NCBI RefSeq assembly: GCF_025399895.1
Contig: NZ_JAODUA010000021.1
Coordinates: 1 to 64,000 of the forward strand
Reading direction: 5' to 3'
Length of the DNA stretch: 64,000 nucleotides
Origin: Streptomyces sp. ASQP_92
GTDB taxonomy: Bacteria > Actinomycetota > Actinomycetes > Streptomycetales > Streptomycetaceae
Shown: in pieces, positions 51,387-60,946 of the stretch
Numbering within the stretch: position 1 is the first letter of the stretch
How the letters are laid out: the number at the start of each line of letters is the position of its first letter
The notes under the pieces: model-generated
Database searches by the model: none
What the model was told of the DNA's origin: nothing
What the model saw: the letters and a program-made list of their open reading frames with translations, nothing else
Position numbers and translations under genes: made by a program

Positions 51387-52544
51387 TCAGCCCGCCACGG
51401 ACACCCTCGGCTCCCCCGAGGCAACCCCGTCCTTCTCCATCTGCTCCGCGATCTTCATCGCCTCGTCGATCAGCGTCTCCACGATCTTCGACTCGGGCAC
51501 CGTCTTGATGACCTCGCCCTTCACGAAGATCTGGCCCTTGCCGTTGCCGGAGGCGACACCCAGGTCCGCCTCGCGCGCCTCGCCCGGGCCGTTCACGACA
51601 CAGCCCATGACCGCGACCCGCAGCGGAACCTCCATGCCCTCCAGGCCCGCCGTGACCTCCTCGGCCAGCTTGTACACGTCCACCTGGGCGCGACCGCAGG
51701 ACGGGCAGGAGACGATTTCCAGACGGCGCTGGCGCAGGTTCAGCGCCTCCAGGATCTGGATGCCGACCTTGATCTCCTCCGCGGGCGGAGCCGAGAGGGA
51801 GACCCGGATCGTGTCGCCGATGCCTTCGGCGAGGAGCGCGCCGAACGCGACCGCCGACTTGATCGTGCCCTGGAAGGCGGGGCCCGCCTCGGTGACGCCG
51901 AGGTGCAGCGGGTAGTCGCTCTGCGCCGCGAGCTGGCGGTAGGCGTTCACCATGACGACGGGGTCGTTGTGCTTGACCGAGATCTTGATGTCGCGGAAGC
52001 CGTGCTCCTCGAAGAGGGAGGCCTCCCACAGCGCCGACTCGACCAGCGCCTCGGGCGTGGCCTTGCCGTACTTCTTCAGCAGCCGCGCGTCCAGCGAGCC
52101 GGCGTTGACGCCGATCCGGATCGGCGTGCCCGCGTCCTTCGCGGCCAGCGCGATCTCCTTGACCTTGTCGTCGAACTGCTTGATGTTGCCCGGGTTGACC
52201 CGGACCGCCGCGCAGCCCGCGTCGATGGCCGCGAACACGTACTTCGGCTGGAAGTGGATGTCCGCGATGACGGGGATCTGCGACTTCCTCGCGATCGTCG
52301 CCAGCGCGTCGGCATCGTCCTGCGTCGGGCAGGCGACCCGCACGATCTGACAGCCGGACGCCGTCAGTTCGGCGATCTGCTGCAGCGTCGCGCCGATGTC
52401 CGACGTCCTCGTCGTGGTCATGGACTGCACCGAGACGGGTGCGTCCCCGCCGACCGCCACGGAACCGACCTGGATCTGACGGCTCTTGCGACGCTCGGCC
52501 AGCTTGGTCGGTACGGACGGCATTCCCAGTGAAATCGCAGTCAT
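51387..52544 (-). CDS. ispG: 4-hydroxy-3-methylbut-2-en-1-yl diphosphate synthase
   Basis: 385 residues, the two-domain bacterial form. TIM barrel (VSVQSMTTTRTSDIGATLQQI..., PVIADIHFQPKYV, VRVNPGNIK) and the C-terminal [4Fe-4S] domain with Cys280, Cys283, Cys315 and Glu322 (VSCPSCGRAQVD; MGCVVNGPGE). Penultimate step of the MEP isoprenoid pathway. ATG 52544 gives family length, with no clear ribosome site. dxr, the first committed MEP step, is 1.5 kb upstream on the same strand. Confidence 0.96.
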   Translation of the reverse strand: MTAISLGMPSVPTKLAERRKSRQIQVGSVAVGGDAPVSVQSMTTTRTSDIGATLQQIAELTASGCQIVRVACPTQDDADALATIARKSQIPVIADIHFQPKYVFAAIDAGCAAVRVNPGNIKQFDDKVKEIALAAKDAGTPIRIGVNAGSLDARLLKKYGKATPEALVESALWEASLFEEHGFRDIKISVKHNDPVVMVNAYRQLAAQSDYPLHLGVTEAGPAFQGTIKSAVAFGALLAEGIGDTIRVSLSAPPAEEIKVGIQILEALNLRQRRLEIVSCPSCGRAQVDVYKLAEEVTAGLEGMEVPLRVAVMGCVVNGPGEAREADLGVASGNGKGQIFVKGEVIKTVPESKIVETLIDEAMKIAEQMEKDGVASGEPRVSVAG

Positions 52545-52763
52545 CTGCTGTGCAACCCCAAGGTGTGGATCAAGGTCCCGAGATCGGCGGGCTCCAGCCT
52601 TCGAGGTTACGTCACCCGCGGGGCCCCGGGCACACGGTGCCCCCACAGTTCACGCGAAGGGGGCGGCTCCGGCGCGCCGTGCGCCCGAACCGCCCCTCCG
52701 TCTCCGTCCGTCTCCGTCCGTCCCGCGCAGGTCAACCGCCCGGGGCCGGCCCCTTGACCGCCC

Positions 52764-54065
52764 TCAGGTGAGCTTCACCGGGTTCACCACGTCCGCGACG
52801 AGCACGAGCAGGGTGAAGCAGATGAAGATCCCGGCCACCACGTACGCGACCGGCATCAGCTTGGCCACGTCGAACGGGCCCGGGTCGGCGCGCTTGAGGA
52901 CGCGCGCGACCTTGCGGCGCAGCGACTCCCACAGGGCGCCCGCGATGTGGCCGCCGTCCAGCGGGAGCAGCGGCAGCATGTTGAACAGGAACAGCGACAG
53001 GTTGAAGACGGCGAGCACCGTCATGAACATCGCGATGATGTTCTCCGTCGGGGCGTCCATGTTCAGCACCTCGCCGCTGATGCGGGCCGCGCCGACCACA
53101 CCGACCGGGGAGTCCGCCTTGCGCTCGCCGCCGTCGAAGGCCGCGTTCCACAGGTCCGGGATCTTGCCGGGCAGGGCGACGATCGAGTGCACGCTGTTCT
53201 CGACCATGTCGCCCATGCGGTTCACCGACTCGCCGAAGGTGAGCGGCTGGATCACGGTCTTGGGCTGGAAGCCGAGGTAGCCGGCCGGGACGAACTGGTC
53301 GGGGACCGCCTGCCCGTCCGCGTCCTTCTTCGCCACCATGTTCTTGGCGAGCGTGGGGTGCAGGGTGATCTGCTGTCCCTGGCGCTCCACGGTGACCGTG
53401 GCGGGGCCGATGGTCGCGCGGATCCGGTCCGACAGGTCGGACCAGCTCTTCACGGGCGTGCCGTTGAAGGCGACGATGGTGTCGCCGTCGCGCAGGCCCG
53501 CGGCCTCGGCGGGCGCGACCGCGTCACCCGGCTTGCAGACCTGGCGCTTCTCGCTCGCCGCGATCACGCACTTCTGGACGGCGTCGACCTGGGTGGTCTG
53601 GGTCGGCGTGCCGAAGCCCATGAGCACGCCGAGGAAGATCGCGACCGCGAGGATCAGGTTCATGAACGGGCCCGCGAACATGACGATGACGCGCTTCCAC
53701 GGCTTGCGCGTGTAGAAGAGCCGGTCCTCGTCGCCGGGCTGGAGCTCCTCGAAGGCGGCGGCTCTGGCGTCCTCGATCATGCCGCGGAAGGGCGAGGTGG
53801 ACCGCGCCGCGATGCGGCCGTCCGCGCCGGGCGGGAACATGCCGATCATGCGGATGTAGCCGCCGGCCGGGATCGCCTTGATCCCGTACTCCGTGTCGCC
53901 CTTCTTGCGCGACCAGATGGTGGGGCCGAAGCCGACCATGTACTGGGGCACGCGGATCCCGAAGAGCTTGGCCGTGGAGAGGTGGCCGAGCTCGTGCCAC
54001 GCGATGGAGATGAGCAGCCCCAGGGCGAAGAGCACTATGCCGAGGACCGTCAACAGGATCGTCAT
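52764..54065 (-). CDS. rseP: RIP site-2 metalloprotease (RseP type)
   Basis: 433 residues. HELGH at 24-28 in the first transmembrane helix, GFGP(T/K)-type loop, one PDZ domain (about 165-265), LDGG with Asp370 in the third helix, and a fourth helix at the end. All zinc ligands present. Cleaves membrane-anchored anti-sigma factors or signal-peptide remnants. ATG 54065 overlaps the dxr stop (ATGA), with GGAGG upstream: coupled. Confidence 0.94.
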   Translation of the reverse strand: MTILLTVLGIVLFALGLLISIAWHELGHLSTAKLFGIRVPQYMVGFGPTIWSRKKGDTEYGIKAIPAGGYIRMIGMFPPGADGRIAARSTSPFRGMIEDARAAAFEELQPGDEDRLFYTRKPWKRVIVMFAGPFMNLILAVAIFLGVLMGFGTPTQTTQVDAVQKCVIAASEKRQVCKPGDAVAPAEAAGLRDGDTIVAFNGTPVKSWSDLSDRIRATIGPATVTVERQGQQITLHPTLAKNMVAKKDADGQAVPDQFVPAGYLGFQPKTVIQPLTFGESVNRMGDMVENSVHSIVALPGKIPDLWNAAFDGGERKADSPVGVVGAARISGEVLNMDAPTENIIAMFMTVLAVFNLSLFLFNMLPLLPLDGGHIAGALWESLRRKVARVLKRADPGPFDVAKLMPVAYVVAGIFICFTLLVLVADVVNPVKLT

Positions 54066-55312
54066 GCGTGCGCCTCCGCTGTCGCGTTCACCGCGAGTTC
54101 CCGGGCCCGGGCACGTGCCCAGGTCTCCGCTTCCAGGACGTCCGAGACCGTGAGGGAAGTTCCCGCGGCCGGCGTCCCGTGTTCGGTGACGACCTCCGTC
54201 ACCGTCTCCATGATCCCGCTGAAGGGGAGCCGGCCGGCCAGGAACGCGTCCACGCACTCCTCGTTCGCGGCATTGAACACCGCCGGAGCCGTCCCGCCCA
54301 ATTCCCCGACGTGCCGGGCGAGTCCCACCGCCGGGAACGCGTCATGGTCGAGCGGGAAGAACTCCCAGGTCGAGGCCTTGGTCCAGTCGAAGGCGGGCGC
54401 CGCGTCCGGAACCCGCTCGGGCCAGCCGAGGCCGATGGCGATCGGCCCGCGCATGTCGGGCGGGGTCGCCTGGGCCAGCGTGGAGCCGTCGGTGAACTCG
54501 ACCATGGAGTGCACGAAGGACTGGGGGTGGACGACGACCTCGATGCGCGAGAAGGGGATGTCGTAGAGCAGATGCGCCTCGATCACCTCGAGTCCCTTGT
54601 TGACGAGGGTCGCCGAGTTGACGGTGATCACGGGGCCCATCGCCCAGGTGGGGTGGGCGAGCGCGTCGGCCGGGGTGACATCGGCGAGTTCGTCGCGGGT
54701 ACGCCCCCGGAAGGGGCCGCCGGACGCGGTCACCACGAGCTTGCGCACATCGGCGCGCTTTCCGGCGGCCAGGGCCTGGAAGAGCGCGGCGTGCTCGGAG
54801 TCGACGGGGATGATCTGGCCCGGCTTCGCGATCGCCTTGACCAGCGGGCCGCCGACGATCAGCGACTCCTTGTTGGCGAGCGCGAGCGTGCGGCCGGCCG
54901 TGAGCGCGGCGAGCGTCGGGGCGAGCCCGATCGAGCCGGTGATCCCGTTGAGGACGGTGTGGCACGGGGACGCGGCGAGCTCGGTGGCCGCTTCGGGGCC
55001 CGCGAGGATCTCGGGGAGCGGCTCGCCGCCGTACTGCGCCGTCAGCGCCTCGCGCAGCGCGGGCACGGCGTCCTCGCGCGCGACCGCGACGGTGCGCACC
55101 CGCAGCCGCCGGGCCTGCTCGGCCAGCAGCTCGACCCGGCCACCGGCCGCGGAGAGCGCGGTCACCCGGAAGCGGTCGGGGTTGCGCAGGACCAGGTCGA
55201 TGGCCTGGGTACCGATGGATCCGGTGGATCCGAGGACGACCACATCGCGTCGGCCAACGGCTGGATCGAAGGCGATGTGGGGGTCGGCGAGGGGGGCTGG
55301 GCTGTCGCTCAT
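54062..55312 (-). CDS. dxr: 1-deoxy-D-xylulose 5-phosphate reductoisomerase
   Basis: 416 residues. NADPH motif GSTGSIG (28-34), ALANKESLIVGG, PVDSEHAALFQ, TASGGPF and HPQSFVHSMVEFTDGS are the DXR signatures. MEP pathway commitment step. ATG 55312. The unusual N-terminal 20 residues (MSDSPAPLADPHIAFDPAVG) precede the first strand. dxr-rseP-ispG run leftward as in many actinobacteria. Confidence 0.96.
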   Translation of the reverse strand: MSDSPAPLADPHIAFDPAVGRRDVVVLGSTGSIGTQAIDLVLRNPDRFRVTALSAAGGRVELLAEQARRLRVRTVAVAREDAVPALREALTAQYGGEPLPEILAGPEAATELAASPCHTVLNGITGSIGLAPTLAALTAGRTLALANKESLIVGGPLVKAIAKPGQIIPVDSEHAALFQALAAGKRADVRKLVVTASGGPFRGRTRDELADVTPADALAHPTWAMGPVITVNSATLVNKGLEVIEAHLLYDIPFSRIEVVVHPQSFVHSMVEFTDGSTLAQATPPDMRGPIAIGLGWPERVPDAAPAFDWTKASTWEFFPLDHDAFPAVGLARHVGELGGTAPAVFNAANEECVDAFLAGRLPFSGIMETVTEVVTEHGTPAAGTSLTVSDVLEAETWARARARELAVNATAEAHA

Positions 55313-55424
55313 GCCCCCATTGTTGCCGCATCCGCTGTGTGCCAGGACAGCGCTCCCGCGAAGAGGACCCGGGCGAGTGCGCGGGCGCCGTCCCGTACCC
55401 CGCTCGCGGGGCGGCGCCCGGGGG

Positions 55425-55462
55425 CCCGGCGCCGGAGCGGAACCTGTCGCTCCGGCGCCGGG
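55425..55462 (-). terminator. terminator of acyl-CoA dehydrogenase gene
   Basis: Perfect 15-bp GC-rich stem (55425-55439 with 55448-55462), 8-nt loop, six bases after the stop codon. Confidence 0.88.
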
Positions 55463-55468
55463 GGCGGT

Positions 55469-57391
55469 TCAGCGGATGGGGCGGTGGACGTTGTCCCGGG
55501 AGGCCGGTCCGGGCGTCGCGTCCGCGATCCAGGGGCCGTCGCCCGAGGGGTCGAGCGCGCCCTCCTCCAGCCAGGTGTACGCACCGGCGAGGACCTCGTC
55601 CACGACCTTGCGGTCGAGGTCGTCGGTGTTGCTCCACAGCCGGGTGAAGAGTTCCTCGACGCGGATGCGCGACTGGCGGCAGAAGGTGTCCGCGAGCTGG
55701 ACCGCCTCGCGGCCGTTCTCGCCGGCGGCCCGCAGGTGCTCGGCCCGTACGCAGGCCGCGCTCATCGCGAACAGCTCCGCCCCGATGTCGACGATCCGGC
55801 CGAGGAAACCCTGCTTGGTCTCCATCCGGCCCTGCCAGCGCGACATCGCGTAGAAGGTCGAGCGGGCCAGCTTGCGCGCGGAGCGCTCGGCATAACGCAG
55901 GTGCTGGGCCAGTGGCCCGAACTCACCGTAGGAGTTGGGGAGTTGCCCCGGACCCGCGACCAGCTTGGGCAGCCACTTGGCGTAGAACCCGGCCGCTCCC
56001 ACGCCCGCCTTCGCCTTGTCCTGGAGGGTCTTGTCGGGGTCGATGAGGTCGCCCGCCACGGACAGATGGGCGTCGACCGCCTCGCGGGCGATCAGCAGAT
56101 GCATGATCTCGGTGGAGCCCTCGAAGATCCGGTTGATCCGCATGTCCCGGAGCATCTGCTCGGCCGGCACGGCCCGCTCCCCGCGGGCCGCGAGGGAGTC
56201 CGCGGTCTCGAAGCCGCGGCCGCCGCGGATCTGGACCAGCTCGTCCGTGATCAGCCAGCCCATCTCGGACCCGTACAGCTTGGCGAGGGCGGCCTCGATG
56301 CGGATGTCGTTGCGGTTCTCGTCGGCCATCTGCGCGGAGAGGTCCGTCATGGCCTCCAGGGCGAACGTGGTGGCGGCGATGAAGGAGATCTTCGCGCCGA
56401 CGGCCTCGTGCCGCGCGACCGGCCGCCCCCACTGCTCGCGTGCGCCCGCCCATTCACGGGCGATTTTCAGACACCATTTGCCGCTGCCGACACACATCGC
56501 GGGCAGCGAGAGCCGGCCGGTGTTGAGGGTGGTCAGGGCGATCTTCAGGCCGGACCCCTCGGGTCCGATCCGGTTCGCGGCCGGGACCCGCACCTGGTGG
56601 AAGCGGGTGACGCCGTTCTCGATGCCGCGCAGGCCCATGAAGGCGTTGCGGTTCTCGACGGTGACCCCCGGCGAGTCCGCCTCGACGACGAAGGCGGTGA
56701 TCCCGCCCTTGTGGCCCTCGGACTTCGGCACCCGGGCCATCACCACGAGCAGGTCCGCGACGACGCCGTTGGTCGTCCACAGCTTCACGCCGTCCAGGAC
56801 GTACTCGTCCCCGTCCGGCACCGCGGCCGTCGCGAGCCGCGCCGGGTCGGAGCCCACGTCCGGCTCGGTGAGCAGGAAGGCGGAGATGTCGGTACGGGCG
56901 CAGCGCGGCAGGAAGGTGTCCTTCTGCTCCTGGGTGCCGAAGAGCTTCAGCGGCTGGGGCACCCCGATCGACTGGTGCGCGGAGAGCAGCGCCCCGATCG
57001 CGGGGCTGGCCGAACCGGCCAGGGCGAGCGCCTTGTTGTAGTAGACCTGGGTGAGCCCCTGGCCCCCGTACTTCGTGTCGATCTTCATCCCGAGGGCGCC
57101 GAGCTCCTTGAGCCCGTTCACGACCTCGTCGGGGATCTTCGACTCGCGCTCGATGAGGCGGCCGTCGACCCGGGTCTCGCAGAAGTCGCGCATCTTCGCG
57201 AGGAAGGCCTCGCCGCGCTCCACGTCCTCGGGGGCGGGCTGGGGGTGGGGGTGGATCAGATCGAGGCGCAGCCTGCCGAGGAAGAGTTCCTTCGCGAAAC
57301 TCGGCTTGCGCCAGTCCTGCTCGCGGGCGGCCTCGGCGACCTGGCGCGCCTCGCGCTCGGAGACCTTGGGCTTGTGCTGTGGTGCGGTCAT
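55469..57391 (-). CDS. acyl-CoA dehydrogenase
   Basis: 640 residues, longer than the usual 380-residue family because of about 200 extra C-terminal residues, as in ACAD9/VLCAD-like enzymes. FAD-binding and substrate segments (ISAFLLTEPDVGSDPARLATAA, YVLDGVKLWTTNG) and the C-terminal signature QIRGGRGFETADSLAARGERAVPAEQMLRDMRINRIFEGSTEIM. First oxidation step of fatty-acid beta-oxidation; chain length not deducible. ATG 57391 with GAGGAG. Two tandem palindromes lie 50-90 nt upstream. Confidence 0.92.
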   Translation of the reverse strand: MTAPQHKPKVSEREARQVAEAAREQDWRKPSFAKELFLGRLRLDLIHPHPQPAPEDVERGEAFLAKMRDFCETRVDGRLIERESKIPDEVVNGLKELGALGMKIDTKYGGQGLTQVYYNKALALAGSASPAIGALLSAHQSIGVPQPLKLFGTQEQKDTFLPRCARTDISAFLLTEPDVGSDPARLATAAVPDGDEYVLDGVKLWTTNGVVADLLVVMARVPKSEGHKGGITAFVVEADSPGVTVENRNAFMGLRGIENGVTRFHQVRVPAANRIGPEGSGLKIALTTLNTGRLSLPAMCVGSGKWCLKIAREWAGAREQWGRPVARHEAVGAKISFIAATTFALEAMTDLSAQMADENRNDIRIEAALAKLYGSEMGWLITDELVQIRGGRGFETADSLAARGERAVPAEQMLRDMRINRIFEGSTEIMHLLIAREAVDAHLSVAGDLIDPDKTLQDKAKAGVGAAGFYAKWLPKLVAGPGQLPNSYGEFGPLAQHLRYAERSARKLARSTFYAMSRWQGRMETKQGFLGRIVDIGAELFAMSAACVRAEHLRAAGENGREAVQLADTFCRQSRIRVEELFTRLWSNTDDLDRKVVDEVLAGAYTWLEEGALDPSGDGPWIADATPGPASRDNVHRPIR

Positions 57392-57441
57392 GAGGGGTTC
57401 TCCTCGCCGCGGGCCGACGGCTGCGGGCGGCTGCCCGTCAC

Positions 57442-57477
57442 CGGGTGGTGCCACCCGTTACCGGGTGGTGCTACCCG
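57442..57477. promoter_or_regulatory. twin palindromic operator upstream of acyl-CoA dehydrogenase
   Basis: CGGGTGG-TG-CCACCCG (57442-57457, perfect) and CGGGTGGTGCTACCCG (57462-57477, one arm mismatch), spaced exactly 20 bp, i.e. about two helical turns on the same face. They lie 50-86 nt upstream of the start codon. A typical TetR-type operator pair; which regulator binds is unknown. Confidence 0.65.
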
Positions 57478-57536
57478 ACCGTATGTACCCGATTCCCCGG
57501 CGTTGGACCACCCCTTGTGCCCACCCGGACGTACGA

Positions 57537-57575
57537 CGGCGGCCGGAACCCCCGCACAATGGGTTCCGGCCGCCG
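57537..57575 (-). terminator. terminator of aldehyde dehydrogenase gene
   Basis: Perfect 15-bp stem (57537-57551 with 57561-57575), 9-nt loop, 18 nt after the stop codon. Confidence 0.88.
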
Positions 57576-57593
57576 GCCCGGGGGCGCGGTGTC

Positions 57594-59039
57594 CTACAGG
57601 GCGAGGCCCGTCAGGACCAGGACGCGCTCGTAGGTGTAGTCGTCCATCGCGTAGCGGACGCCCTCGCGGCCGACACCGGAGGCCTTGGCGCCGCCGTAGG
57701 GCATCTGGTCGGCGCGGTAGGACGGCACGTCGCCGATGATCACGCCGCCGACCTCCAGGGCCCGGTGGGCGCGGAAGGCGGTCTGCACGTCGTGCGTGAA
57801 CACCCCTGCCTGGAGGCCGTACTTGGAGGAGTTGACGGCGGCGAAGGCCTCGGCCTCGCCGTCCACCTTCTGGACGGTCAGGACGGGTCCGAAGACCTCC
57901 TCGCAGGCCAGCGTCGTGCCGGCCGGGACCTCGGTGAGCACGGTCGGCGCGTAGGAGGCGCCGTCGCGCTTGCCGCCGGCGAGCAGCTTGGCCCCGGCCG
58001 CGACGGCCTCGTCGACCCAGGACTCGACGCGCTTGGCCGCGTCCTCGCTGACCAGCGGGCCGACGTCGGTGGCGGAGTCGGACGGGTCGCCGGTGACCTG
58101 CGCCTCGACGGCAGCAACGACCTTCGGGAGCAGCCGGTCGTAGACGGCCGCGTCCGCGATCACGCGCTGCACGGAGATGCAGGACTGGCCGCCCTGGTAG
58201 TTGGAGAAGGTGGCGATACGGGTCGCCGCCCAGTCCAGGTCCTCTTCGGAGGCCCAGTCGGCGAGGACGACGGCCGCGCCGTTGCCGCCGAGCTCCAGAG
58301 TGCAGTGCTTGCGCGGCACCGAGTCCATGATCGCGTAGCCGACCTTGTCGGAGCCGGTGAAGGAGATGACCGGGAGGCGGTCGTCCTGCACCAGGGCCGG
58401 CATCTTGTCGTTGGCGACCGGCAGGATGCTCCACGAGCCGGCGGGCAGCTCGGTCTCGGCGAGCAGCTCGCCCAGGATCAGGCCCGAGAGCGGGGTCGCG
58501 GGGGCGGGCTTCAGGATGATCGGCGCGCCGACCGCGATGGCCGGGGCGACCTTGTGGGCGCACAGGTTCAGCGGGAAGTTGAACGGCGCGATGCCGAGCA
58601 CGACGCCCTTGGGGAAGCGGCGGGTCAGGGCGAGGCGGCCCACCCCGCCGCCGTCGGTGTCCAGGCGCTGGGCCTCGCCCCCGTTGAAGCGGCGGGCCTC
58701 CTCGGCCGCGAAGCGGAACACCGAGACGGCGCGGCCGACCTCGCCGCGGGCCCACTTGATCGGCTTGCCGTTCTCGGCGGAGATCAGCTGGGCGATCTCC
58801 TCGGTGCGCTCGGTGAGCCGCTTCGACACGTGGTCGAGGGCGGCGGCCCTCACGTGCGCCGGGGTCGCCGCGAACTCCTCCACGACGGCGTGCGCGGCGG
58901 CCACGGCCTCCTCGACCTGGGCGTCGGTGGGCACGCTGACCGAGGCGACGTGACGGCCGTCCCAGGGCGAAGTGACATCGAAGCGGTCGTCGCCGGTGGC
59001 CTCGCGGCCGGCGAGCCAGAAGGCGTGGGTAGAAGTCAT
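57594..59039 (-). CDS. aldehyde dehydrogenase
   Basis: 481 residues. Asn154 (APFNFPLN), Lys177 (ILKPAPATPLS), Glu249 (LELGGN) and Cys287 (YQGGQSCISVQ) are the full catalytic set of NAD(P)+-dependent aldehyde dehydrogenases. Motifs and size fit succinate-semialdehyde or phosphonoacetaldehyde-type enzymes. With a PucR gene and gabT close by, succinate-semialdehyde dehydrogenase (GABA catabolism) is a reasonable guess but not demonstrated. ATG 59039; weak ribosome site (GAGG too close). Confidence 0.9.
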   Translation of the reverse strand: MTSTHAFWLAGREATGDDRFDVTSPWDGRHVASVSVPTDAQVEEAVAAAHAVVEEFAATPAHVRAAALDHVSKRLTERTEEIAQLISAENGKPIKWARGEVGRAVSVFRFAAEEARRFNGGEAQRLDTDGGGVGRLALTRRFPKGVVLGIAPFNFPLNLCAHKVAPAIAVGAPIILKPAPATPLSGLILGELLAETELPAGSWSILPVANDKMPALVQDDRLPVISFTGSDKVGYAIMDSVPRKHCTLELGGNGAAVVLADWASEEDLDWAATRIATFSNYQGGQSCISVQRVIADAAVYDRLLPKVVAAVEAQVTGDPSDSATDVGPLVSEDAAKRVESWVDEAVAAGAKLLAGGKRDGASYAPTVLTEVPAGTTLACEEVFGPVLTVQKVDGEAEAFAAVNSSKYGLQAGVFTHDVQTAFRAHRALEVGGVIIGDVPSYRADQMPYGGAKASGVGREGVRYAMDDYTYERVLVLTGLAL

Positions 59040-59097
59040 GCCCTCACGGTAGGGCGGGGTGGGGGGTTGTGCGTTTGTCCGGCATGGAGCAGTTCGA

Positions 59098-59267
59098 CTC
59101 CGCCCCCCGCCGGTTTGTCGCTTCCCCGAGCCGGACAGCCTGAAGATGCCGGTGCGGACCAGCACCGATGCCGCCAGGGGCGCGGGGAACTGCGCGACCA
59201 GCCACGCACGGCCCGCAGCCGGACGAATCCCCCGGAGGGTCTCGGGAAGGGGCGGGGTGGGGAGAAG
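59098..59267. repeat. dispersed repeat module, copy 3
   Basis: Between the aldehyde dehydrogenase start and the pucR stop. Shares CCGGACAGCCTGAAG and GCGGACCAGCACC-like blocks, one GGGGCGCGGGGAACTGCGCGACCAGCCACG unit (about 59176-59210) and the closing block CCCCCGGAGGGTCTCGGGAA...GGGGTGGGG (59228-59264), ending at the pucR stop. Single-unit version of the modules at 47.2 and 51.1 kb. Confidence 0.8.
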
Positions 59268-60824
59268 TCAGCCCTCGGGGGCCGACGTCGCCTTCAGGGC
59301 CAGCCAGAGCTCCATGCGGACGTCGGGGTCGTCCAGGGAGCGCCCCAGGATCTCCTCCACCCGCCGCATCCGGTACCGCAACGTGTGCCGGTGCACCCCG
59401 AGGTCCGCCGCCGCCGCGTCCCACTGCCCGTGCCGCGAGAGCCACGCCCGCAGCGAGGCCACCAGATCGCCCCGCCCCGTAGCGTCGTGCTCGTACAGCG
59501 CCCGCAGCATCCCGTCCGCGAACGCCCGCACCGCGTCGTCCGCGAGGAGCGGAAGCACCGATCCCGCCACCAGGTCCTCGTGCTCCACCAGCGGCTTGCC
59601 GCGCCGGCGGGCGACCGAGAGCGCCTGCTCGGCCTGTTTGTAGGCCGAGGCCGCGGCTATGGGCCCGGCCGGCGCGGAGAGGCCGATGACGACTTCCTCG
59701 CCCTCGGCGCCCGCATGGGCCAGGCACGCCGCGACCGCCTCGCCCCCGTCCGCGGCCAGCACGACCAGGCGCGCGGCCTCCGGCACCACGAGGACCGTCT
59801 CACCGCAGCGGGCCGCGGCCGACTCCATGGTCTCGGCGAGCGCGCCGAGCTCGGCGGAGGCGGCGTCGGCGTCTCCCCCGCGTTCGGCGATGACCAGGCG
59901 GAACGGCGCGTCCAGCAGGCCGCCGTACAGGTCCCCGGCGACCGCGCGGGCGTGGTCCTGCTGTCCGGAGAGCAGCATGCGCAGGATCGCCGCGCCCAGG
60001 CGCTGTTCGGCCGCCTGGAGCGAGCGGGAGCGTTCGGTGGTGAGGGTGAGCAGGGCGACCGCCGAGTGGACGGCGTAGCGCTCCGCGGTGCCCAGTGGCG
60101 CCCCCGTGCCGACGGCGAGCGCGCCGCGCACCCGGCGCCCGGTGCCGAGCGACTGGAGCTCGACGCGGTCCCCGGAGGCCTCGTCGGCGTCGCCGACCAC
60201 CACGCTGGCCGGGGCCGTGCGCTCGCGCAGCCGGGCCACGTCCGCGGTGAGCCGGGCGGCGCGGCGCGCGGCCCAGTCGGGTGCGGCGGCCACGACCGCG
60301 CCGGAGGTGTCGTACAGCGCCGCCCAGCCCTCGACGTGCGCGGCGAGCTTGGCGATCAGGGCGGCCGGGCCGTCGAAGAGCGCCGCCTTCGTGAGTTCGC
60401 GCTGAGCCTCGAACCCGGCGGTGACCGCGCGGTACTGGTCGGCGGAGATGGCCGCCGAGACCTCCTTGGAGATGGCCAGGAACGGCGTGCGCCGGGGCAC
60501 CTCCAGGAGCGGCAGACCCTCTTCCCGGGCGGCGTCGAGGAGCGCGTCCGGCACGGTGTCGTAGGTGACGCCGATGGCGAAGCCGAGCCCGACCACTCCG
60601 GCCCTGGACAGCCGGCGCACATAGCGGCGCATCGCCTGGGGGTCCTCGGCGTCCAGCTTCATCGCCGTGATGAGCAGCAGCTCGCCGCCCTCCATGTACG
60701 GGACGGGGTCGGCGAGTTCGCTGACGTGGGCCCAGCGCACCGGGCGGTCCAGGTGCTCGTGGCCCGCGCGCACGGTGAGCTTGAGCGCCGAGTGCTGGAC
60801 GAGCGAGGCGAGCGTGGGGGGCAT
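59268..60824 (-). CDS. PucR family transcriptional regulator
   Basis: 518 residues. N-terminal PucR ligand domain (about 5-125, LKLTVRAGHEHLDRPVRWAHVSELADPVPYMEGGELLLITAM), a GGDEF-like middle, and the C-terminal HTH_30 domain (WDAAAADLGVHRHTLRYRMRRVEEILGRSLDD, about 475-510). Such regulators sense purine or amine metabolites and often control adjacent catabolic genes; in Streptomyces one lies by gabT. ATG 60824 with a distant AAGG. Probable targets: the aldehyde dehydrogenase and gabT. Confidence 0.92.
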   Translation of the reverse strand: MPPTLASLVQHSALKLTVRAGHEHLDRPVRWAHVSELADPVPYMEGGELLLITAMKLDAEDPQAMRRYVRRLSRAGVVGLGFAIGVTYDTVPDALLDAAREEGLPLLEVPRRTPFLAISKEVSAAISADQYRAVTAGFEAQRELTKAALFDGPAALIAKLAAHVEGWAALYDTSGAVVAAAPDWAARRAARLTADVARLRERTAPASVVVGDADEASGDRVELQSLGTGRRVRGALAVGTGAPLGTAERYAVHSAVALLTLTTERSRSLQAAEQRLGAAILRMLLSGQQDHARAVAGDLYGGLLDAPFRLVIAERGGDADAASAELGALAETMESAAARCGETVLVVPEAARLVVLAADGGEAVAACLAHAGAEGEEVVIGLSAPAGPIAAASAYKQAEQALSVARRRGKPLVEHEDLVAGSVLPLLADDAVRAFADGMLRALYEHDATGRGDLVASLRAWLSRHGQWDAAAADLGVHRHTLRYRMRRVEEILGRSLDDPDVRMELWLALKATSAPEG

Positions 60825-60946
60825 GGGAGCGGGTTACCTTCGGCAGGAAGTACGGGGGGCGATTTTTACGTCCCGTATGAACGTGCACTCCCATTTTGCC
60901 AGCTCGTCCAGGTTCCGGGGAGCCGCGCGGCGGGGCCATACCGGCC

